Positions 40,653-48,251 of a DNA stretch of 64,000 nucleotides are shown in pieces. Position 1 is the stretch's first letter. Each line of letters starts with the position of its first letter. The notes beneath the pieces are model-generated. The model searched no databases and had not been told where the DNA came from. It saw only the letters and a list, made by a program, of their open reading frames with translations. The translations under genes and the position numbers were made by a program. The DNA comes from Sandaracinaceae bacterium (GTDB taxonomy: Bacteria; Myxococcota_A; Polyangia; Polyangiales; JADJQN01), in the NCBI GenBank assembly GCA_016712745.1, contig JADJQN010000001.1:1612001-1676000 (forward strand), written 5' to 3'.

Positions 40653-41272
40653 AACTGCCCGATTTCGGAGCCCCCGCCCGTCGCGCTTGGGAAAATTTCA
40701 ACGAGCGCGAAAAGAAGATGATGACTGCCCTCGGCGGCACCGTCATCGCGCTCATTCTCGGCGGCATTGTTTATTTCGCCATGTCGACGGTTGGCGATCT
40801 GCAAACCGAGAACGAGAACATTCAAGCGGTGCTCGATCAGGTTGGCCGCGAAGGTCCGCGACTGCGTGCACGGGCCGAAGAGCGCCGCCAAGCGGAGCGT
40901 CGCTACTCCAATCGTGCCCCGGCACTCGGTGGTTTCCTGGAAGCTACCGCTCACTCGAACGGGCTCACTCTGCGCGAGGTCACCGATCAGCCGGATGAAG
41001 TCGCGAACGGCTTCAAGAAGCGCTCGGTGCGCTTGCAGCTGCCGGGCGTCAGCCTGCGCCCTGCGATCGATTTCATGGCTGCAATCGAAAACAGCGTTTA
41101 CCCGGTCGCGATCGAGCTCATCGAAGTCGAACACTTTCAGGCCGGCACTGACGCATTCAACGTGAAGATGGGTGTGCTCGCTTACGACCGCGTTGGCGCA
41201 GCCCCGGGTGCACCCGCCGCACGTCCGGCTCGTCCCACCGCAGACGGCACTGCTGGTCCGCCGGCTCCCTAA
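40649..41272 (+). CDS. gspM: type II secretion protein GspM
   Basis: The 207-residue bitopic inner-membrane protein has a helix at about residues 28-46 (LGGTVIALILGGIVYFAMST) after a short cytoplasmic lead (WENFNEREKKMM, a common GspM motif). A periplasmic coiled-coil (residues 50-85) leads to a ferredoxin-like domain (about 90-185). The Ala/Pro tail is low complexity. GspM pairs with GspL to stabilise the platform. The ATG is inside the gspL stop. Confidence 0.88.
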   Translation: MKLPDFGAPARRAWENFNEREKKMMTALGGTVIALILGGIVYFAMSTVGDLQTENENIQAVLDQVGREGPRLRARAEERRQAERRYSNRAPALGGFLEATAHSNGLTLREVTDQPDEVANGFKKRSVRLQLPGVSLRPAIDFMAAIENSVYPVAIELIEVEHFQAGTDAFNVKMGVLAYDRVGAAPGAPAARPARPTADGTAGPPAP

Positions 41273-41290
41273 GGCACTCGAAAGAAACGA

Positions 41291-42259
41291 ATGAAGCCCT
41301 TTTTTCGAAGAATATTGCCCTGGCTCGCTTATCCGGCGTTCGCGCTTTTCTGCGTTTTTCTATTCGCGTACTTCACCTTTCCCTACGACCACGTTCGCTC
41401 CTTCATCATTCAGGAAGTTGAACGCCCCATGGGCCCGGGTGGCGAGCGACGTGCGAGCGGCTATCACCTTGAGATCGATGATTTGAGTCCCTCGTGGCTC
41501 ACAGGTATCGACCTCGAGGGCGTGCGCTTCAGCAAAGATTCGGACGACCCTGAGAAGCGTCCGACCGTAACGAACATCGACGAGCTCAGCGCGCGTGTTT
41601 CGTTGTGGGGTCTCTTGATGGGCGACACGGACATCTCGTTCGAGGTGACGATTGGCGACGGCACGATTGAAGGCGAGTTTGAGTCGAGCGAGGAGCAAAC
41701 TCATATCGAGACGGATTTCACCGACGTCGATTTGCATCGGCTCGGCTATCTCGCGGACGCCATCGGCATTCCGGTATCGGGAAAACTTGCCGGCCATATT
41801 GACGTCGTCATCGCCAAAGAGAACGCAAACACGCAGGGCGAGATTGCGCTCACCATCGCGCGCTTTACGCTCGGGGCTGCTGGCGCGAAAATCGCTGGCT
41901 TCACGGTAGGGCGCATCCAAGCCGGAGATCTCACGTTGAGCGCCACGGTCGACCGCGGTACGGCGCGCATCAATCGTTTCGCTTCGAACGGTCAAGACAT
42001 CTCTCTACGCATCGGCGGGACTATCCGTCTTTTGCAACCCATTCAAACGTCTAGCTTCGATTTGCTCTTGAACGCCAAATTCTCCGATGCGTTCAAGACG
42101 CGTGACGACCGGACTCGAGCGATCTTCTCCATGGTGGATTTGAACCCGCAGCTGCAGCAAGCACGTACGCCCGATGGCGCGATGCAGTGGCAGCTTCAGT
42201 TCTCGCCGACCCGCCCCATCCGATATTCGGGCGCGGGACGCATGCCTGCGCCTCGCTGA
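41291..42259 (+). CDS. gspN: type II secretion protein GspN
   Basis: The 322-residue protein has an N-terminal membrane helix (WLAYPAFALFCVFLFAYFTF, residues 11-30) and a large periplasmic AsmA/GspN-like beta domain. Its repeated LxVxGxL-type strands include DDLSPSWLTGIDLEGVRFSK, ISFEVTIGDGTIEGEFESSE, GIPVSGKLAGHIDVVIAKEN and DISLRIGGTIRLLQPIQTSS. This is the long delta-proteobacterial GspN form. Its exact role is unclear even in model systems. It is the last gsp gene; a phosphatase lipoprotein follows at 12 bp. Confidence 0.85.
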   Translation: MKPFFRRILPWLAYPAFALFCVFLFAYFTFPYDHVRSFIIQEVERPMGPGGERRASGYHLEIDDLSPSWLTGIDLEGVRFSKDSDDPEKRPTVTNIDELSARVSLWGLLMGDTDISFEVTIGDGTIEGEFESSEEQTHIETDFTDVDLHRLGYLADAIGIPVSGKLAGHIDVVIAKENANTQGEIALTIARFTLGAAGAKIAGFTVGRIQAGDLTLSATVDRGTARINRFASNGQDISLRIGGTIRLLQPIQTSSFDLLLNAKFSDAFKTRDDRTRAIFSMVDLNPQLQQARTPDGAMQWQLQFSPTRPIRYSGAGRMPAPR

Positions 42260-42271
42260 ACGCGCCTTGCG

Positions 42272-43930
42272 ATGCGGAGATTGCTCGCCACTTGCGCTCT
42301 GCTCCTCGTCACGGGATGCACGTCAGGTGAGCCTCGGCGACCGCGCGCATCTGTGTACAACCCGCGCCCCCAGTTGGTCGTCTCGATTGTCTTGGACCAG
42401 GTTGGGACGGTCGTGCTTGAGCGCTATCTCGAGCGCTTGCCTGCCGACGGCGTGATTCATCGCGCGATGCGCGAGGGGACGTTTCACCATCGCGTGCGCT
42501 ACACGCACGCAAGCACGTACACGGCGCCAGGCCACGCGGTGATCTACACGGGAGCGACACCGAATGAAGCTGGGTTGATGGGCAACCGCGTTTGGGATGC
42601 GCAGCGGGGACGTGTTGTCAGCGCGGTCGATGATGGGCTGCACCCGGTGCTGGGCAACGCGAACGAGTTTGCAAGTCCGTCGGTGCTGCGCGTGCGCGGC
42701 GTTGCGGACATGCTGAAGGAAGCGACACAAGGGCGCGCTCACATCGTCGCCATCTCGTTAAAAGATCGATGTGCTGTTCTTCCCGGTGGTGCACATCCTG
42801 ACGTTGCGCTCTGGTACGACGAGGACTCCCGACGCTTCACGACTTCAAGCTACTACGCAGACTCCCTTCCAGCGTGGCTTTCGCAGTGGCAGAGCACACA
42901 CCCGGCGCATTCCTATTTCACAATTTGGAATCTCTTCAACGATGAAGAGCAAACCGGGATGACGGACGGCGCGGCTGGCGAAGGAAACTGGCATGGGCTC
43001 GGCACACGCTTCCCGCACGACCTTGCACGCGCCACCGAGCCCTACTCGGCGATCCTTGCCACGCCGCAGGGGTCGACGATGCTCATCGACATCGCAAAGC
43101 AGGCGGTCGCTCGATATCGACTTGGCCAAGACGAAGATCCGGACTTGCTCGCCATTTCAATTTCCGGAACTGACTACGTGGGACATGTCTTCGGGGCGGA
43201 GTCTCTGGAAGCGCTAGACAACCTAATTCGAGTGGATCGCATGTTGGGCGCATGGATGCGCACCTTATCGTTGCAGACACGTCTCGCTGTGCTCATCACG
43301 GCCGACCATGGTGTTTCGCTCCGGCCCGAAACCAGCCGCACGCAAGGCCGCGACGCCCATCGCCTTGAGCCGAGTGTGATCGAGCGCGAAGTGGACGCGG
43401 CGCTCGATGCCGAGCTCGGCGCCGAAACCTGGGTCGATAAGTTCGTTCAACCCCTACTTTATCTAAGCGCTCGCGCCAAGCGTGACGACGTGCGCGCGCG
43501 TGCGATGCAAATCGCGACGCAGGTACTAAACGCGTTGCCTGGAGTTTACGGTGCTTACGATGTCCGGGAGACGGCAGGCTGGGCCAATAGTCCCGATCCG
43601 TTGCAACGCGCGATTGGTCTTGGAACGTACCGCGGTACAAACGGCGACATCTTTCTAGTTCCTGCCCAAGACTCGTTCGTTGATGAGCACATGCCCGAAG
43701 GGAGCGGCACAAGCCACGGATCGCCGTGGCCATACGACACGGATGTGCCCGTGTTGATGTTTGGCGCTGGCGTCACGCGCATGGAGACGCAAGCGCCAAT
43801 GGATGCAACGCGCATCGCCCCGACGTTGAGTGCGTTGCTCGCGATTCCGCCGCCGCCCAATGCGCACCTGCCCGCGCTGCCCGGACTACTCAATCGCGAT
43901 TTGCCACGATCTGCGGCACGAAATCAGTAA
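42272..43930 (+). CDS. PafA-like alkaline phosphatase-family lipoprotein
   Basis: The 552-residue protein has a lipobox LLVTGC (Cys16). The alkaline-phosphatase core is clear: metal ligand Asp42 (VLDQV), nucleophile Thr84 in TYTAPGHA, Asn105 (GLMGNRVWD), and Lys164/Arg166 in SLKDRCAV, the pair typical of PafA-type phosphomonoesterases. Zinc ligands are in SISGTDYVGHVFG and TADHGVSL, with a final His in SGTSHGSPWPYD. It should release phosphate from organic esters in the periplasm or at the cell surface. It is only 12 bp after gspN, so it may be co-transcribed with the secretion operon. Confidence 0.85.
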   Translation: MRRLLATCALLLVTGCTSGEPRRPRASVYNPRPQLVVSIVLDQVGTVVLERYLERLPADGVIHRAMREGTFHHRVRYTHASTYTAPGHAVIYTGATPNEAGLMGNRVWDAQRGRVVSAVDDGLHPVLGNANEFASPSVLRVRGVADMLKEATQGRAHIVAISLKDRCAVLPGGAHPDVALWYDEDSRRFTTSSYYADSLPAWLSQWQSTHPAHSYFTIWNLFNDEEQTGMTDGAAGEGNWHGLGTRFPHDLARATEPYSAILATPQGSTMLIDIAKQAVARYRLGQDEDPDLLAISISGTDYVGHVFGAESLEALDNLIRVDRMLGAWMRTLSLQTRLAVLITADHGVSLRPETSRTQGRDAHRLEPSVIEREVDAALDAELGAETWVDKFVQPLLYLSARAKRDDVRARAMQIATQVLNALPGVYGAYDVRETAGWANSPDPLQRAIGLGTYRGTNGDIFLVPAQDSFVDEHMPEGSGTSHGSPWPYDTDVPVLMFGAGVTRMETQAPMDATRIAPTLSALLAIPPPPNAHLPALPGLLNRDLPRSAARNQ

Positions 43931-43970
43931 CACGCGAGCAGCTGATCTGCAGGCCGAGATCACGTAGGCT

Positions 43971-45095
43971 ATGTCCGTCATGACAGCAACATCCGACTCC
44001 GTCAGCATTCCGACCGTCGACCTCGAAGACATCGTTTCAAGCGACGCAGCGCGCCAGGCTAGAGCCACCGCGGCCATCCGCGAAGCATTCGGCGTGTACG
44101 GGCTCATCTACATTCGCAACCACCCGGTCGACGCGAAAAGCTTGGAAGTGTTCTATCAGTCGTTCCGCGAATTCTGTGCGCGGCCAGAGGAGGAGAAGCG
44201 CAAACTCGCGCGACCGGACCTTTGGTATCAGCGCGGGTGGACGCCTCCCAACACCGAAGTTGCGGTCGCGGCCCAGGGACAGCCCGATTTCAAGGAATGC
44301 TATTTCGCAGTGCCGCTCGCGGTGGATCCAAACGCAGCCGCACAATACCCGGAGCTTTACCCGGAAAATATTTGGCCGAACGATGCAGCCCTCTTTAAAG
44401 AAACTTACCTGCGCCTCGGCCGCGAGCTTCACGACACGGGCATCACGCTTCTGCGCGGATGCGCTCGTGCTCTCTCCTTGCCCGATGACATTTTCGCCAA
44501 GGCAACCGAAGGCGCTCCACACGTCACGCGCGTTCTCAATTACCTCCCGCTCTCGAAAGAGCAGGTCAACACCAACATCGTCTGGGGCGAAGAGCACACC
44601 GACTTCAATCTACTTACGCTTTTGCCTGGCGGTCGCTTCTTCGATCCCAGCGGCAAAGCATCCGGACGTCCCGACGACAAGAGCGGTCTTTACTTGCGCA
44701 CGCGCGCGAGCGCTGCGCATCCCCAGGGGTTGAAGGTCCGGGGCGTGCCGCCGGAAGGCTGCGTCATCGCGCAGGTCGGCCAGCAGCTCGAAATCTTGAG
44801 CGGCGGAGCCTTCGTCGCGACGCCGCATGTGATCACCGCGCCGGGCGTGCCCGGCTACTCACGCTTGTCGTCGGCGCACTTCATTCATCTTCACTCAAAT
44901 GAAGTCCTCTTCCCTCTCCCCTCGTTCCAGAACGCGGAGACGATTCGCAGCTACGCGCCGCCGGTTCTCGCGGGCACTTATGGAATCAAAACTCTAGTAG
45001 ATATCGGCCTCGCGCCGCGCAGCGCGCTCGATAGCCTTGGCTACCGCCACTACGACCGTCTCGACGAGGCGCGCGCGCTCGACAAAGCGTTGTGA
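43971..45095 (+). CDS. isopenicillin-N-synthase-like Fe(II) oxygenase
   Basis: The 374-residue protein has the IPNS/2-oxoglutarate-dependent dioxygenase layout. There is an N-terminal DIOX_N-like part (SIPTVDLEDIV, AFGVYGLIYIRNHPVD) and a jelly-roll core with iron ligands His and Asp in EEHTDFNLLT (about residues 203-212) and the distal His in ATPHVI. The YSRLSSAHF element supplies the Arg-x-Ser that binds 2-oxoglutarate. Substrate is unknown; there is no beta-lactam or gibberellin-like context. An alternative start is ATG 43980. Its TGA overlaps the GTG of the RlmN-like radical SAM gene. Confidence 0.85.
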   Translation: MSVMTATSDSVSIPTVDLEDIVSSDAARQARATAAIREAFGVYGLIYIRNHPVDAKSLEVFYQSFREFCARPEEEKRKLARPDLWYQRGWTPPNTEVAVAAQGQPDFKECYFAVPLAVDPNAAAQYPELYPENIWPNDAALFKETYLRLGRELHDTGITLLRGCARALSLPDDIFAKATEGAPHVTRVLNYLPLSKEQVNTNIVWGEEHTDFNLLTLLPGGRFFDPSGKASGRPDDKSGLYLRTRASAAHPQGLKVRGVPPEGCVIAQVGQQLEILSGGAFVATPHVITAPGVPGYSRLSSAHFIHLHSNEVLFPLPSFQNAETIRSYAPPVLAGTYGIKTLVDIGLAPRSALDSLGYRHYDRLDEARALDKAL

Positions 45096-46174
45096 ATCCT
45101 GATCTAACGCCGCACCTCTTCGGGATGACGCCCGAGGACTTACTTGCGCACGCGCAGAAGGCAGGCGTGCGTCTCGATATTGGCGAAGCGCGTCGCACGA
45201 TGGCGCGTGTGCTCTCTTACAAACCTGACGAGCATCCGAACGTGCGCCGCCCGCTGCGCAAAACGTTGTTTGGCGAACTCGCGCAATCGACTACCCGCGC
45301 AGAGCTCGAGGTGGTCGAGCGAGTGACCGACGACAACGACGGATTCGTAAAGTATCTCTTTCGTTCACCGGACGGCTCGCTCACCGAAGCGGTGCGCATA
45401 CCCCTGCACAAACCGGGTCACTTTACCGTCTGCCTATCGTCGCAGGTGGGTTGCGCGATGGGCTGTGTATTTTGCGCGACGGGTCGTTTAGGTCTCACGC
45501 GCAATCTAAAGGCGTGGGAAATGGTGGCTGCCTTCAAGCGCGTTCGTGACGAGGCGCCCGGTCGTGTAAGTGGCGCGGTCTTCATGGGCCAGGGCGAGCC
45601 ATTTCACAACTACGATGAAGTGATTCAAGCCGGCCGCGTGCTCTCGAATCCATGTGGAGGTCGCATTTCCGCGGACATGATCACGATCAGCACAGTGGGG
45701 CTCGTTCCACAGATCCGGCGCTACGCACGCGAAGGACATCGTCACCGACTGATCGTGTCATTGACTTCGGCGATCCCTGACAAACGCCGTGCGCTTCTTC
45801 CGGTCGCGGGACGCTTTTCGATGGAGGAGGTCAGCGAAGCGATTCGCGAGTACGCGGCCGTCGCCAAAGGGCGCATGACCATCGCGTGGGTCGTCATGGC
45901 CGGTGTGAACACAGGCCAGGACGAAGTTGACGCCTTGCGCGACCTGCTCGGCGATCTGAAGTTGCGGGTGAACTTGATCGACGTAAACGACGCCCGCGAA
46001 GACGGCTTCAAGCGCGCGACTCCTACGGAGCTCAAGGACTTCCTAAACCGCCTGTCCGTTCTCAATGTGCCGCTCGTCCGCCGCTATTCCGGAGGCCGCG
46101 AAAAACACGCAGCCTGCGGCATGCTCGCCGCGCACCAGCTCGCGAAGGACGCGACCGAGCTAGACGGCGAATAG
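45092..46174 (+). CDS. RlmN/Cfr-family radical SAM protein (divergent)
   Basis: The 360-residue protein carries the radical SAM motif CAMGCVFC (Cys121, Cys125, Cys128) after SSQVG, the family pattern GEPFHNYDEV, ISTVGLVPQIRRYA and MAGVNTGQDEVDAL. The C-terminal AACGML has a Cys (about 342) equivalent to the methylated cysteine of RlmN and Cfr, so the methyl-transfer chemistry should be intact. The N-terminal accessory domain is unlike that of canonical RlmN (no WIY/KPYRxxQ stretch), so this may be a paralogue with another RNA target rather than the housekeeping A2503/A37 enzyme. It is coupled to the oxygenase gene by a GTGA overlap. Confidence 0.75.
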   Translation: MNPDLTPHLFGMTPEDLLAHAQKAGVRLDIGEARRTMARVLSYKPDEHPNVRRPLRKTLFGELAQSTTRAELEVVERVTDDNDGFVKYLFRSPDGSLTEAVRIPLHKPGHFTVCLSSQVGCAMGCVFCATGRLGLTRNLKAWEMVAAFKRVRDEAPGRVSGAVFMGQGEPFHNYDEVIQAGRVLSNPCGGRISADMITISTVGLVPQIRRYAREGHRHRLIVSLTSAIPDKRRALLPVAGRFSMEEVSEAIREYAAVAKGRMTIAWVVMAGVNTGQDEVDALRDLLGDLKLRVNLIDVNDAREDGFKRATPTELKDFLNRLSVLNVPLVRRYSGGREKHAACGMLAAHQLAKDATELDGE

Positions 46175-46205
46175 CTGCGGGCGTTGGATCCACCTGTTTT
46201 GTCTG

Positions 46206-46327
46206 AACCGCCAAGACGCCAGTTACGCCAGTACGTGCGAACTGAACGCGCACCTAAACAGAAAACGTTTAGGAATTTTTTTGTTTAGGATCGTCCCCGT
46301 GCTGGCGTTACTGGCGCCTTGGCGGTT
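46206..46327. repeat. palindromic element, left copy (29-bp arms)
   Basis: A 122-bp element has 29-bp terminal inverted repeats (46206-46234 against 46299-46327, 26/29 identical) built from CTGGCG/CTTGGCGG units. Inside lies a hairpin with a T-tract. A second copy in inverse orientation lies at about 47228-47351. The right arm contains the stop codon of the unidentified gene at 46326-47210. No transposase is near, so it resembles a miniature or REP-type non-autonomous element. Confidence 0.75.
46253..46282 (+). terminator. intrinsic terminator inside left element
   Basis: CCTAAAC (46253-46259) pairs with GTTTAGG (46267-46273), followed by AATTTTTTT. On the plus strand it should end transcription of the gsp/oxygenase/RlmN-like unit. 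The right element carries the same hairpin with one compensatory base-pair change. Confidence 0.75.
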
Positions 46328-47210
46328 AACTCCCCGCAAGCGCAGCGTCGCGTTTGCGATCGATGCGGTAGTGGAGGGTCAAAACGCGGAATCCTAGGAA
46401 GCGGATTTCGTGTTCGCAACGCACGAGATCCTCGGTGTCCACCCACAAGTGAAAATTTTCGTGGAGGCTTCCGACGCGCCACACACGCAAACCCGATCTG
46501 AATTGTTGCACTCGGTAGAATCCCGCATCGCCAAAGTCACGACCACTGGACGCGAGCAGTAGCCCGTCTTTCTCGTCGTGCTCGGGGCGCAGAATCACAG
46601 TGGCGTTTCCGTTCGGCATCGGGAAAACCACTTTCACACATGCACCGTCGTGCAGCGGCACGGTCTCAGTCATGTAGAAGCCGGTATAGATCACCTGCTG
46701 CGTCTTCTGCAGGCGCCTAAACCAGCCCGTGTAGCGAATTGAGTTGTCGCGCCTGCGCAAAAGAACAATCTCACTCGTCATGCCGTACGCCGTATCGAGC
46801 CCCTGCAACGGAAAGTTCAACTGTTGTACGCGGCGGCTGATTGTAGTTACCAAAAGCCAAAGCGCGAGCCGCGCCGGAAAGTAGGTCGTGGCCCAAGTAT
46901 CGAGGCGGTACGCCGATGTGTCCTCATAGAAGCTACGAATCTTCGGATGCACGCGCGGCGGATGGAACGATGTGCTCGCTAACGCCGAAAAGTCCGGAAT
47001 GAGCCCACCCTCATTTGCGTGCCGGGTGACGACAAGCTCCTCGGACTTCGCAGTCTCTTCGTAGACAGTGTCACCAATCAGCGCGCCGCCTACCGGCCCT
47101 TTCAACCACGCGACATCCGCGGACGCATATTTACGCCCAAAGAGCCAAATCAACGCGTAGATAACGCCGGCGCCAAGCGTCGCCACAAAATCCCGAAAAA
47201 GCCCAAGCAC
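46326..47210 (-). CDS. unidentified protein between inverted repeat elements
   Basis: I do not recognise this 294-residue protein. It starts with a hydrophobic segment (LGAGVIYALIWLFG, residues 12-25) that could be a membrane anchor. An amphipathic stretch near 105-125 (YFPARLALWLLVTTISRRVQ) follows, then a mixed alpha/beta region ending with TLHYRIDRKRD. The middle contains NATVILRPEHDEKDGLLLAS and GDAGFYRVQ, which look like a lipocalin- or START-like beta sheet, but no motif is decisive. The gene stands alone, is bracketed by two inverted copies of one repeat element, and its stop codon lies inside one of them, suggesting it moved or was captured together with them. Confidence 0.6.
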   Translation of the reverse strand: MLGLFRDFVATLGAGVIYALIWLFGRKYASADVAWLKGPVGGALIGDTVYEETAKSEELVVTRHANEGGLIPDFSALASTSFHPPRVHPKIRSFYEDTSAYRLDTWATTYFPARLALWLLVTTISRRVQQLNFPLQGLDTAYGMTSEIVLLRRRDNSIRYTGWFRRLQKTQQVIYTGFYMTETVPLHDGACVKVVFPMPNGNATVILRPEHDEKDGLLLASSGRDFGDAGFYRVQQFRSGLRVWRVGSLHENFHLWVDTEDLVRCEHEIRFLGFRVLTLHYRIDRKRDAALAGS

Positions 47211-47227
47211 ACACCAACAATCTCACA

Positions 47228-47351
47228 CGCCCGCTGGAGGCGATAGTCGCGCAGCACGCGGACGATCCTAAACAAAAAAGCTCCTGAACAACTTTTGGTT
47301 CAGGTGAGTATTCAGTTCGCCCATGCTGGCGTCACTGGCGCCTTGGCGGCT
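47228..47351. repeat. palindromic element, right copy (inverted)
   Basis: The 94 bp from 47258 to 47351 align nearly end to end with the reverse complement of 46206-46298, sharing GGACGATCCTAAACAAAAAA, the hairpin, TTCAGTTCGC and the CTGGCG...CTTGGCGG arm. The opposite arm (about 47228-47257) is only weakly recognisable. The copies flank one gene in inverse orientation. Confidence 0.72.
47274..47304 (-). terminator. intrinsic terminator inside right element
   Basis: Read on the minus strand, CCTGAAC (47304-47298) pairs with GTTCAGG (47289-47283), followed after three bases by six T (47279-47274). It would end the sigma-32/rsmI transcript. Relative to the left element one stem pair changed from A-T to G-C on both sides. 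Confidence 0.7.
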
Positions 47352-47375
47352 AAACCGCTGAAGGGCATTGGCGTG

Positions 47376-48251
47376 TCAGCGTTCGTCGAGGGCTCCGAGG
47401 ACGCGGGCGTAAGCGTCGTTTTTGGAAAGGGCGTACTCGTCAACAAACATCTTTGCGATGTCACGTTTGCTCGTGCCTTCGGCGGCGAGGGAATGGATGC
47501 GCTGCACAATTGCCTTGTCGTCGATGACTGGTTTTGCGGCGTAGAGCGCTTCGCTTTCGTCGAGGCCTTCGACGACGATGGCGATTTCGCCGCGGGCGCC
47601 GTCGGCGAAATGCGCCGCCACCTCGGCCGGGATGCCGCGGACGACTTCTTCGTACGCTTTCGTGAGCTCGCGGCATACGGCGATTCGGCGCGCGGGTCCC
47701 AGAAGCGCTTCGAGATCGCGTAGCGTTGCGAGAAGGCGCTGCGGTGATTCGAAGAAGACCGTGGTTATCGTGTCGCGACGAATGTGCTCAAGGGCCTCCT
47801 TGCGCGATGAACCGCTGCGGGGAAGAAACCCGACGAAGCGAAATGAATCACTGCGCAGGCCAGCGACCGTCACTGCGGAAATGACGGCGCTCGCTCCGGG
47901 AATGGACTCGACGCGCACGCCTGCGGCCACGCACGCCGCCACGAGCGATGCACCTGGATCACTGATCAGCGGCGACCCTGCGTCGCTCACGAGAGCAAGA
48001 CGCGCACCCGCTTTCAATTCCCCGACAATCTTCTCTGTAAGCGAGTCGTTCGAATGCGCGTGGTATGCACGAAGGCGCGTTCCGATCGTGTGTCGCTCGC
48101 AGAGCTTCTTGGTGTGCCGTGTATCTTCGGCAAGAATCGCATCGACTTCGCGCAAGATACGCAGCGCTCGTAACGTAATGTCTTCGAGATTGCCTATCGG
48201 CGTTCCGACGACGTAGAGAATGCCACTCGGCTGCGCGGCCGTATCGCTCAC
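47376..48251 (-). CDS. rsmI: 16S rRNA 2'-O-ribose C1402 methyltransferase
   Basis: The 291-residue length and motifs match RsmI: ILYVVGTPIGNLEDITLRAL at the N-terminus, AEDTRHTKKLCERHTI near 41-56, LVSDAGSPLISDPGASLVAA, SIPGASAVISAV and FVGFLPRSGSSRKEALEH. The SAM-binding tetrapyrrole-methylase fold is complete. RsmI methylates the ribose of C1402 in 16S rRNA, at the decoding centre. The ATG at 48251 overlaps the stop of the sigma-32-like gene by four bases, an unusual linkage of ribosome maturation with a sigma factor. Confidence 0.95.
   Translation of the reverse strand: MSDTAAQPSGILYVVGTPIGNLEDITLRALRILREVDAILAEDTRHTKKLCERHTIGTRLRAYHAHSNDSLTEKIVGELKAGARLALVSDAGSPLISDPGASLVAACVAAGVRVESIPGASAVISAVTVAGLRSDSFRFVGFLPRSGSSRKEALEHIRRDTITTVFFESPQRLLATLRDLEALLGPARRIAVCRELTKAYEEVVRGIPAEVAAHFADGARGEIAIVVEGLDESEALYAAKPVIDDKAIVQRIHSLAAEGTSKRDIAKMFVDEYALSKNDAYARVLGALDER

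Noticed and set aside
46206..47351. Complete insertion sequence
   Set aside because: The enclosed gene has no DDE or HUH transposase motif and there is no clear target-site duplication, so only non-autonomous elements are claimed.
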